Assembly (NCBI GenBank): GCA_029782145.1 | Contig: JAKOVH010000030.1 | Span: 1 to 64,000 of the forward strand | Direction of reading: 5' to 3' | DNA: 64,000 bases | From: Actinomycetes bacterium | GTDB taxonomy: Bacteria; Actinomycetota; Acidimicrobiia; Acidimicrobiales; Acidimicrobilacustridaceae | Program-made: the position numbers and the translations under genes | In this document: positions 53,078-60,706 of the stretch, piece by piece | Numbering within the stretch: the stretch's first letter is position 1 | Layout of the letters: every line of letters begins with the position of its first letter | The notes under the pieces: generated by a model | What the model was told of the DNA's origin: nothing | Database searches by the model: none | The model's input: only the letters and a program-made list of their open reading frames with translations

Positions 53078-55882
53078 ATGGCCCTGGCACCCGAGCAGGC
53101 CGGCATCGGCATCCGGCGACACTTCACGACGGCAGGCACCCACCCCTACGACATGGTCGAGTGGGAGCGCCGTGACGCCCGGATCTCCAACTGGAAGACC
53201 GGTGAGGTCGCCTTCGAGCAGCTCGGGGTGGAGGTCCCGTCGACCTGGTCGGTGAACGCCACCAACATCGTCGCCCAGAAGTACTTCCGCGGCACGCTCG
53301 GCACGCCCGAGCGCGAGTGGTCGCTCAGGCAGGTCGCCGACCGCGTGGTCGACACCATCACCGCCTGGGGCCTCGCCGACGGCTACTTCGTCGACGACAC
53401 CGAGGCCGAGGCCTTCGCCGACGAGCTGAAGTACCTCATCGTCACCCAGCGGGCGGCGTTCAACTCGCCGGTGTGGTTCAACATCGGCGTCAAGGGCGTG
53501 CCCCAGCAGGCCTCGGCCTGCTTCATCTTGTCGGTCGACGACAAGATGGACTCGATCCTCAACTGGTACGTCGAGGAGGGCACCATCTTCAAGGGCGGCT
53601 CGGGGGCCGGCATTAACCTGTCCCGCATCCGCTCCTCCAAGGAGCTGCTCAAGGGCGGCGGCACCGCCTCGGGCCCGGTGAGCTTCATGCGTGGCGCCGA
53701 CGCCTCGGCCGGCACCATCAAGTCGGGCGGCAAGACCCGCCGTGCCGCCAAGATGGTCATCCTCGACGTCGACCACCCCGACATCGAGGAGTTCATCTGG
53801 TGCAAGGCCCGTGAGGAGCAGAAGGCCCGGGCCCTGGAGGCCGCCGGCTTCGACATGAGCCTCGACGGCGCCGACATCACCTCGATCCAGTACCAGAACG
53901 CCAACAACTCGGTGCGGGTCACCGACGAGTTCATGCAGGCCGTGGTCGACGACGCCGACTGGCACCTGCGGGCGGTCACCACCGGCGAGATCATCAAGAC
54001 GGTGCGGGCCCGCGACCTCATGCGCCAGATCTCCCAGGCCACCTGGGAGTGCGCCGACCCGGGCATGCAGTTCGACACCACGATCAACCACTGGCACACC
54101 GCGGCCACCACCGGTCGGATCAACGGCTCGAACCCGTGCTCCGAGTACATGCACCTCGACAACTCGGCGTGCAACCTGGCCAGCCTCAACCTGTTGAAGT
54201 TCCTCGACGACGACGGCACCTTCGACGTCGAGGCCTTCCGCGGCGCGGTCGAGGTGGTGTTCACCGCCCAGGAGATCCTCGTGGGCAACGCCGACTACCC
54301 GACCGAGGCCATCGGCGAGACCTCCCGCCGGTTCCGCCAGCTCGGCATCGGCTACGCCAACCTCGGCGCCATGCTCATGGCCCTCGGCCTGCCCTACGAC
54401 TCCGACGAGGGCCGCGCCCTCGCCGCCGCCGTCACGTCGCTCATGACCGGCCACGCCTACGCCACCTCGGCCCGCACGGCCGCCCGCATGGGCCCCTTCG
54501 CCGGCTACTCGGAGAACGAAGAGCACATGCTGCGGGTGCTCGACCAGCACCGCGCCGCGGCGGCCGGCATCGACGAGGAGCTGGTGCCCCACGACCTGCT
54601 CTCGGCCGCCCAGCAGGCCTGGGACCAGGCCTGCGAGCTCGCCGCCGAGGCCGGCGTGCGCAACTCGCAGGCGTCGGTGCTGGCCCCGACCGGCACCATC
54701 GGCTTGATGATGGACTGCGACACCACCGGAGTGGAGCCCGACCTGGGCCTGGTGAAGATGAAGAAGCTGGTGGGCGGCGGCACCATGTCGATCGTCAACC
54801 AGACCGTGCCCCGGGCGCTGAAGCGCCTCGGCTACACCCCCGAGCAGATCGCCGAGATCGTCGCCCACATCGACGAGAACATGTCGATCCTCGGCGCCCC
54901 GCACCTCGCCGCCGAGCACGTGCCGGTGTTCGCCTGCTCCATGGGCGACAACACCATCCACTACTCCGGCCACGTGAAGATGATGGGCGCCGTGCAGCCG
55001 TTCATCTCCGGCGCCATCTCCAAGACCGTCAACATGCCCGAGGACGTCACCGTCGAAGACGTCGAGCAGCTCCACATCGACGCCTGGCAGCTCGGCATCA
55101 AGGCCGTCGCCATCTACCGCGACAACTGCAAGGTGGCCCAGCCGCTCTCGGCCTCCAAGAAGGAGAGCGCCGACGCCGGGACCGCCGTGGAGGCGGTGGA
55201 GAAGGTGGTGGAACGGGTCGTCGAGAAGGTCGTCTACGAGCCGATCCGCCAGAAGCTGCCCCGCAGCCGCACCTCGCGCACCTTCGAGTTCCGGGTGGCG
55301 GACTGCAAGGGCTTCGTCACCGTCGGCGAGTACGAGGACGGCCGTCCCGGCGAGATCTTCGTGCGGGTCTCCAAGCAGGGCTCCACCCTCGCCGGCATCA
55401 TGGACGCCTTCGCCATCTCGGTGAGCCACGGCCTGCAGTACGGCGTCCCGCTGCGCAGCTTCATCGACGCCTTCACCGGCATGCGCTTCGAGCCGGCCGG
55501 CATGACCGACGACCCCGACATCCGGATCGCCAACTCGCTGATGGACTACCTGTTCCGGCGCCTGGCGATCGAGTACCTGTCGCCGGAGGAGCGGGCCGAG
55601 CTCAACATCCTCACCACCGCCGAGCGCATGCAGCCCACCCTGCCCGGCGTGGAGGACGCCATCGTCGAGACCCGCCAGGGCAGCGAGGTGGTCCCCGACC
55701 CGCCGTCGGTCGAGTCGGCCTCCACCCTCATCGCCGAGACCACCACCACCCACACGGTGCGCCAGGAGACCCGTACGGTCAGCCACGACGCGCCGATGTG
55801 CATGCAGTGCGGCGTGGTCATGCAGCGCGCCGGCAGCTGCCACGCCTGCCCCAGCTGCGGCACCACCAGCGGCTGCAGCTGA
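53078..55882 (+). CDS. nrdJ: Vitamin B12-dependent (class II) ribonucleotide reductase
   Basis: NrdJ reduces ribonucleotides to deoxyribonucleotides using adenosylcobalamin instead of a diiron subunit. The 934-residue protein has the substrate-site Cys in QQASACFIL, the thiyl-radical loop NPCSEYMHLDNSACNLASLNL, and SQASVLAPTGTIGLMMDCDTTGVEPD. The C-terminal zinc-ribbon-like Cys tail has CMQC and CHACPSC. ATG 53078 has GGAGG upstream. Regulation by NrdR is likely from two boxes. No nrdAB or nrdEF genes are in the window. Confidence 0.96.
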   Translation: MALAPEQAGIGIRRHFTTAGTHPYDMVEWERRDARISNWKTGEVAFEQLGVEVPSTWSVNATNIVAQKYFRGTLGTPEREWSLRQVADRVVDTITAWGLADGYFVDDTEAEAFADELKYLIVTQRAAFNSPVWFNIGVKGVPQQASACFILSVDDKMDSILNWYVEEGTIFKGGSGAGINLSRIRSSKELLKGGGTASGPVSFMRGADASAGTIKSGGKTRRAAKMVILDVDHPDIEEFIWCKAREEQKARALEAAGFDMSLDGADITSIQYQNANNSVRVTDEFMQAVVDDADWHLRAVTTGEIIKTVRARDLMRQISQATWECADPGMQFDTTINHWHTAATTGRINGSNPCSEYMHLDNSACNLASLNLLKFLDDDGTFDVEAFRGAVEVVFTAQEILVGNADYPTEAIGETSRRFRQLGIGYANLGAMLMALGLPYDSDEGRALAAAVTSLMTGHAYATSARTAARMGPFAGYSENEEHMLRVLDQHRAAAAGIDEELVPHDLLSAAQQAWDQACELAAEAGVRNSQASVLAPTGTIGLMMDCDTTGVEPDLGLVKMKKLVGGGTMSIVNQTVPRALKRLGYTPEQIAEIVAHIDENMSILGAPHLAAEHVPVFACSMGDNTIHYSGHVKMMGAVQPFISGAISKTVNMPEDVTVEDVEQLHIDAWQLGIKAVAIYRDNCKVAQPLSASKKESADAGTAVEAVEKVVERVVEKVVYEPIRQKLPRSRTSRTFEFRVADCKGFVTVGEYEDGRPGEIFVRVSKQGSTLAGIMDAFAISVSHGLQYGVPLRSFIDAFTGMRFEPAGMTDDPDIRIANSLMDYLFRRLAIEYLSPEERAELNILTTAERMQPTLPGVEDAIVETRQGSEVVPDPPSVESASTLIAETTTTHTVRQETRTVSHDAPMCMQCGVVMQRAGSCHACPSCGTTSGCS

Positions 55883-55902
55883 CGGCCCCTCCGCCGTGAC
55901 GT

Positions 55903-55931
55903 CGAGGCCCGGGCCCACGGCCCGGGCCTCG
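55903..55931 (+). terminator. 12-bp hairpin after nrdJ
   Basis: CGAGGCCCGGGC (55903-55914) pairs with GCCCGGGCCTCG (55920-55931), loop CCACG, 20 nt after the nrdJ stop. Confidence 0.7.
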
Positions 55932-56029
55932 CCGCGCTCGGGCCACCGTGCGGCCCTGCGGGATCGGCGCGGGCAGCGGCCTGCGACCGCCGCAGCTGCG
56001 TCACCGGATCTGGCGATCCCCTCGGCGGA

Positions 56030-56173
56030 TCCCCAGGCGACGTCGGCCGTCCATGCGTCGGCCTCGCACCGGGCGGCGAGGGCGAGGCACAGCCGGTCGG
56101 CGAGGGACAGGCCCTCACCCGCCCGCCACCGCCGAGCGGCCCACTCGGCGTCGTCGAGCGTGACAGGCTCGAC
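56030..56173 (-). pseudogene. Fragment of a PIN-domain (VapC-like) toxin
   Basis: About 48 codons on the minus strand read as the C-terminal half of a PIN nuclease: EPVTLDDAEWAARRWRAGEG, then LSLADRLCLALAARCEADAW and TADVAWG. The GLSLADRxCLALA..TADxAW pattern is highly typical of VapC toxins. The N-terminal half with the first catalytic Asp is missing. The frame runs on without a stop through nrdJ antisense, so this is a remnant. No antitoxin gene is seen. It sits directly downstream of rtcB. Confidence 0.6.
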
Positions 56174-56230
56174 CGCGGGCCGGCGCCGCCGGCACGCCAA
56201 GCCCCCACGTCGACCGTGCGGCAGCGATGG

Positions 56231-57678
56231 TCAGCCCTTCACCACGCCCAGCGGGCGCAGGCGCGCCACCCGGCGGGCCAGCCCGGCGCGCTCGCAGGTC
56301 GCCACGACCTCGTCGACGTCCTTGTAGGCGAACGGCGCCTCCTCGGCGAGGCCCCGGTCGGAGCGGGCCCGCACCGCGATGCCCGCGGCGGCGAGCTGGT
56401 CGCGCAGGGCCGTGCCGCGGATCTGCCTGGTGGCCGCGTGGCGGCTCATGGTGCGGCCCGCCCCGTGGCACGTCGAGTGGAACGCACCACCGTCGACCAC
56501 GCCGGCGAGCACGTAGGAGGCAGTGCCCATCGACCCCGGCACGAGCACCGCTGCCCGAAGGGCCGCAGGTCGGGGGGCAGCTCGGGGTGGCCGGGCGGCA
56601 GGGCCCGCGTGGCGCCCTTGCGGTGCACGCAGAGCAGCCGGCGCTCGCCGTCGACGACGTGGTGCTCCAGCTTGGCCAGGTTGTGCGAGACGTCGTAGAG
56701 CAGGTCGAGCCGAGCCGGGGCGAGCACCGCGGCGAACGCTTCACGGGCGGCCATGGTGAGCAGCTGGCGGTTCGCCCGCCCGTAGTTGGCCGCCGCCGCC
56801 ATGGCACCCAGGTAGGCGCGGCCCTCGGTCGAGCGCACTGGGCAGCACGCCAGCTGCGGGTCGGGAACCTCGATGCCGTGGCGGGCCATGGCCGCGAGCA
56901 TGGCCCGCACGTGGTCGGAGCAGACCTGGTGGCCGAGGCCGCGGGAGCCGCAGTGGATCATCACGCACACCGACCCCACGGCGAGCCCGAAGGCGGCGGC
57001 CGTGGTCTCGTCGTCGACGCGGTCGACGACCTGCACCTCGAGGAAGTGGTTGCCCGAGCCCAGGCTGCCGACCTGCGCCTGGCCGCGCGAGCGGGCCCGG
57101 GCGCTGACCATGGCCGGCTCGGCGTCGTCCACCACGCCGCCGTCCTCGCAGCGTTCGAGGTCCGCGGCGACGCCGTGGCCCCGGGCCACGGCGTAGCGGG
57201 AGCCGCCGAGCAGCACCTCGGTCAGCTCGTCGTCGTCCCGCAGCTCCCAGACACCGCCGGGACCCAGCCCGGTCGGCACCCGGCGGTCGAGCGCGTCCAT
57301 GAGCGCCGGGAGCCGGTCGCCCAGCTCGTCCCGCGTGATGCCCGACGTGAGCAGGCGCACGCCGCAGGAGATGTCGAAGCCAACGCCGCCCGGGGACACG
57401 ACCCCGCCCCGCTCGACGTCGGTGCCGGCCACGCCGCCGATGGGGAAGCCGTAGCCCCAGTGGACGTCGGGCATGGCGAAGGACGCCTCGACGATGCCCG
57501 GCAGGGTGGCCACGTTCGCCACCTGCTGCAACGAGCGGTCCCCCTCCAGGTCGGGCAGCAGCGCCCCGGAGGCGAACACGACGCCCGGCACCCGCATGGC
57601 GCCGGTGCGGGCGATGCGCCACCGAACCGGTGTCTCCTCCACGAGCGTGGGTGACGAGCTGGGCGTGCTGCGCACCAT
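56231..57678 (-). pseudogene. rtcB: RtcB-type RNA ligase, interrupted by a one-base frameshift
   Basis: RtcB joins RNA 2',3'-cyclic phosphate (or 3'-phosphate) and 5'-OH ends using GTP and manganese. The first frame (57678 to about 56551) covers the N-terminal three quarters: [52 protein letters not shown] and [13 protein letters not shown]. The second frame (56548-56231) holds [15 protein letters not shown] and [17 protein letters not shown] with the guanylated His. The frames join at about 56550, where one base is missing (CAG-CG-GTG for an expected CAG-CCG-GTG). It could be a sequencing error, a real mutation or recoding. Divergent archease supports a once-functional ligase. Confidence 0.85.
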
Positions 57679-57787
57679 GGCCGGGACCCCTGGTCGTGCC
57701 TCGTGCCATCGTCTCGGAGCCGCGGTGGCGAGGGAAGGGCCGCCGCACCCTTCACGGCCTCGGCGGCGGCGGCCATGCTGGCGGGCG

Positions 57788-58216
57788 GTGACCCACCCGA
57801 GCGCCGACCGGGGCCATGCCGTGCGCGACCACACCGCCGACGCGGTGATCGAGGCGTGGGGGCCGACCGCGGCGTCGTGCTACGAGGAGGCCGCCGTGGC
57901 CTTCGTCGAGCTGTTCGCCGACGTCGAGGGGGCGACCGGTGAGCGCACGCAGCAGGTGACCGTGGGTCCGGGGCGGCCCGAGGAGCTGCTGGTGCTCCTG
58001 GTCGAGGAGCTGGTCGTCGCCCTCGACACGTCGGGCCGCGTGCCGGTGGCGGTGGAGGTGGAGGTCCGCGGCGACCGCCTCGACGGGCGGATCACGACGG
58101 TGCCCGCCTCGCAGGTCGAGCAGGTGGGGCCTGCGCCCAAGGGCGTGTCGTGGTCCGGGCTGGAGATGGGCCCGGTCGACGGGGGATGGTGGGCCCGGGC
58201 GACGATCGACGTGTGA
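57788..58216 (+). CDS. Archease, RtcB cofactor protein
   Basis: Archease speeds RtcB guanylylation and lets it turn over. The 142-residue protein matches the family: [51 protein letters not shown] and a terminal ARATIDV beta-strand, with acidic Asp residues that bind metal. GTG 57788 is the nearest suitable start, with a CATGCT box 8 nt upstream. It lies head-to-head with the frameshifted rtcB, 109 bp apart. Confidence 0.87.
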   Translation: MTHPSADRGHAVRDHTADAVIEAWGPTAASCYEEAAVAFVELFADVEGATGERTQQVTVGPGRPEELLVLLVEELVVALDTSGRVPVAVEVEVRGDRLDGRITTVPASQVEQVGPAPKGVSWSGLEMGPVDGGWWARATIDV

Positions 58217-58227
58217 TGCGCTCGCCG

Positions 58228-59640
58228 TCAGCCGGTGGGCGTCCCCGGCCCCGTCGGTGCGGTCGGTGCCCCCGGCCCGGTCGGTGCGGTCGGTGCGGTC
58301 GGGTCGGGTGCGGCCGGCAGCTGCACGACGAAGCGGGCCCCGCCGAGGGCGGGATCGGCGTCGACGGCCACCGACCCGTGGTGGCGGGCCACCACCCCGG
58401 CCACGATGGCGAGGCCCAGGCCCGCTCCGGACCGGTCGTGGGTGCGGGCGTCGTCGAGCCGGGTGAAGCGGTCGAAGACGCGAGTCCGCTCGCCCGCCGG
58501 GATGCCGGCGCCGTCGTCGGCCACCACCAGCTGCACCCACCCGTCGGCCTCGCGCAGCTCCACCCGAACCCTCGACCGGGCGTGGCGGGCGGCGTTGCCC
58601 AACAGGTTGTCGACCACCCGGCGCAGGCCCTCTTCGCTGCCCAGCACCTGGCCGGCCGACACCGCCTGGGTGTCGACGGTGAGACCGGTGGCGGTGCCCA
58701 GCCCGGCGGCCCGCTCGAGCACCAGGTCGTCGAGGTCGACCGGGCGGTTCGGCACCGGCACGTCGGCGTCCTGGGAGGCCAGCTCGAGGAGCTGGTCGAC
58801 CAGCGACTGGAGGCGGATCACCGCCGCCATGGCCTCGGCGTCGTGGGCCGCCGGGTCGGGGGAGGCATCCCTCGTCTCCAGCAGGGCGCGGACCGACGCC
58901 AGCGGGCTGCGCAGCTCGTGGCTCGCGTCCGCGACCAGTTGGCGCTCCCGCATCGACGCCGCGTCGAGCCGGTCGAGCATCTCGTTCATCGTCGTCGCCA
59001 GCCGGGCCACCTCGTCGCCGGTGGCGGGCACGGGCACCCGGGTCGACAGGTGCCGCTCGGTGATCTCGCCGACCGTGGCCCGGATGTCCTCCACCGGCCG
59101 CAGCGCCCGGCCCACGCCGAGCCACACCACGACGCCGAGCCCCAGGGTGAGCAGCGGCACCCCGACGAGCTCGGCGCGCACGACGGCGCGCCGGGCGGTC
59201 GTGGCGAGCTCCTGGGAGCGGGCGACGACCAGCCACTGCTGGCGGTCCGGGCCGAAGGGCGTGGCCCGCACGCGCAGCTCGCCGAGGTCGGGGTGGTGGA
59301 CGGTCACGGTGTGCGGGCCGCTGTCGGCGGCCCAGGGGAGTGGGGCGCCGAGGAGCGGGGCGGCGTCGTCGGCGCCGGCGCCCGGGCTGGACCACACCAC
59401 GTTGCCGTCGGCGTCGACCACCTGCACGAGGCGGTTGCGGATGGCGGCGGTCGGGATCCGCTCGCCGTCGAGCGAGCGCTCGCTCACGAGGGCCGTGTCG
59501 GCGCGCAGCAGCGCGTCGATCCGGTTGGTGATGCCGACGCGCAGCGCGTGCAGCAGCAGCGCCCCGGCGAGCAGCAGCACGACGGCCACCGCCACGGTGG
59601 CCACTGCGGTGACCCGGGCCCGCAGCGAGAGCCGGGTCAC
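58228..59640 (-). CDS. Two-component sensor histidine kinase
   Basis: This 470-residue membrane sensor has a first transmembrane helix at about 12-34, an extracytoplasmic loop of about 120 residues and a second helix at about 158-180. A HAMP domain follows (GRALRPVEDIRATVGEIT), then the H-box with His241 in ADASHELRSPLASV, the N-box VDNLLGNAARHA and the G boxes DDGAGIP and GAGLGLAIV. The C-terminal 25 residues are Ala/Pro/Thr/Gly repeats. GTG 59640 overlaps the response-regulator stop (GTGA), so they are co-translated. The stimulus is unknown. Confidence 0.92.
   Translation of the reverse strand: MTRLSLRARVTAVATVAVAVVLLLAGALLLHALRVGITNRIDALLRADTALVSERSLDGERIPTAAIRNRLVQVVDADGNVVWSSPGAGADDAAPLLGAPLPWAADSGPHTVTVHHPDLGELRVRATPFGPDRQQWLVVARSQELATTARRAVVRAELVGVPLLTLGLGVVVWLGVGRALRPVEDIRATVGEITERHLSTRVPVPATGDEVARLATTMNEMLDRLDAASMRERQLVADASHELRSPLASVRALLETRDASPDPAAHDAEAMAAVIRLQSLVDQLLELASQDADVPVPNRPVDLDDLVLERAAGLGTATGLTVDTQAVSAGQVLGSEEGLRRVVDNLLGNAARHARSRVRVELREADGWVQLVVADDGAGIPAGERTRVFDRFTRLDDARTHDRSGAGLGLAIVAGVVARHHGSVAVDADPALGGARFVVQLPAAPDPTAPTAPTGPGAPTAPTGPGTPTG
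58234..58308 (+). repeat. Short GGTCGGTGC-type repeats at the histidine-kinase 3' end
   Basis: Imperfect tandem repeats of GGTCGGTGC and CCCCGGCCC encode the APTAPTGPG tail on the minus strand. Confidence 0.6.
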
Positions 59641-60323
59641 GAGCCGTCGCCGCCGTCGGCGCGGATCCGGTAGCCCACCCCGCGCACGGTCTCGATGCTG
59701 TGCCGGCCGAAGGCGTCGTCGACCTTGCGGCGCAGGCGGCCCACGTACACCTCGACGATGTTGGGGTCGCCCTCGAAGGTCTCGCCCCACACGTTGTCGA
59801 GCAGCTGCACCTTCGCCACCACGTCGCCCTGGCGGGCTAGCAGGTGGGCGAGCACGTCGGTCTCGCGGGCGGTGAGCTCGATCTCCACCTCGCCCCGCCA
59901 GCACCGGTGGGCCCAGGGGTCGAGGCGCAGGTCGCCCGCGGTGTAGGGCGTGGCGCCGCCGGTTCGGGGGCGGCGGACGAGGGCCTTCACCCGGGCCACC
60001 AGCACCACGGTGGAGAACGGCTTGGTGAGGTAGTCGTCGGCGCCGGTCTCGAGGCCCTCGGCGATGTCGTACTCGCCGGTCTTGGCGGTCAGCACGAGGA
60101 TCGGCGTCCAGTCGCCCTCGGCCCGCAGCGCGGCACAGACCCGGTAGCCGTTCATCGACGGCAGCATCAGGTCGAGCACGATGGCGTCGTAGCTGCCCGA
60201 CCGGGCCATGACCCAGCCCTCGTGGCCGTCGCCGGCCACGTCGACGGTGAAGCCCTCCGCCTCCAGGGCGCGCTGCACTCCCAGGGCCACCCCCGCTTCG
60301 TCCTCCACGACCAGCACGCGCAC
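59637..60323 (-). CDS. OmpR-family response regulator
   Basis: This 228-residue regulator has a receiver domain with the acidic pair in VVEDEAG, phosphoacceptor Asp51 in VLDLMLP and Lys101 in DDYLTKPF. A C-terminal winged helix follows (IELTARETDVLAHLLARQGDVVAK; PNIVEVYVGRLRRKVDD; ETVRGVGYRIR). It is the partner of the overlapping histidine kinase. Starting GTG 60323 (MRVLVVEDE) is standard. Targets are unknown. Confidence 0.95.
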   Translation of the reverse strand: MRVLVVEDEAGVALGVQRALEAEGFTVDVAGDGHEGWVMARSGSYDAIVLDLMLPSMNGYRVCAALRAEGDWTPILVLTAKTGEYDIAEGLETGADDYLTKPFSTVVLVARVKALVRRPRTGGATPYTAGDLRLDPWAHRCWRGEVEIELTARETDVLAHLLARQGDVVAKVQLLDNVWGETFEGDPNIVEVYVGRLRRKVDDAFGRHSIETVRGVGYRIRADGGDGS

Positions 60324-60477
60324 GGCACCGACCCGTTCCCTCGGGCGCCGCCCGTGCGGCTCCCGGCGCGAAGTATCACCGCTGGCGAGCCCCGCCGGGT
60401 GGCTCGCGGGCCGCGGGGCGTTCAGCTCGCTGTCAGGCGGGTGCCCACGGTTCGCCCGTCCCGCCGGGGGGTTCGGC

Positions 60478-60693
60478 TCAGCCGCCCAGGAGGCGCTGCA
60501 GGAACCCTCGGCGCCCGCCGCCGTCGCCGCCGGCGGCGCCCGAGCCCCGTGCGGCGACGCGCGCCCGGGCGCGCTCCTCGGCGCAGTGGCAGCGGTCGGC
60601 CTTGGGGACGTCGCCGAGCACCGCGTCCACGTGGGCGCCGCACCCAGCCCAGTCCGGCTTCCCGCAGGTCTTGCACGTCACTCGTCGGCACAT
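60478..60693 (-). CDS. Small conserved Cys-rich protein, probable zinc binder
   Basis: This 71-residue protein begins MCRRVTCKTCGKPDWAGCGAHVDAVLGDVP and continues KADRCHC, giving five or six cysteines and a His in a compact N-terminal half. A Gly/Arg-rich half follows, ending FLQRLLGG. This Cys pattern recurs in short uncharacterised bacterial proteins and looks like a zinc ribbon. ATG 60693 is supported by a TACCCT box 7 nt upstream. It lies between the debranching enzyme and the response regulator on the same strand. Confidence 0.78.
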   Translation of the reverse strand: MCRRVTCKTCGKPDWAGCGAHVDAVLGDVPKADRCHCAEERARARVAARGSGAAGGDGGGRRGFLQRLLGG

Positions 60694-60700
60694 ACCCGGG

Positions 60701-60706
60701 AGGGTA
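60701..60706 (-). promoter_or_regulatory. -10 hexamer TACCCT for the small Cys-rich gene
   Basis: On the minus strand TACCCT lies 7 nt before ATG 60693 and directly after the stop of the debranching-enzyme gene. Confidence 0.5.

Noticed and set aside
51194..56200. A very long minus-strand open frame antisense to nrdR and nrdJ
   Set aside because: It is a shadow frame of high-GC coding sequence: no family-like sequence except the short PIN-like start, and it lies opposite well-conserved nrdJ.
56540..56560. Programmed frameshifting in rtcB
   Set aside because: No slippery heptamer or downstream pseudoknot stands out at the junction; a deletion or sequencing error is simpler.
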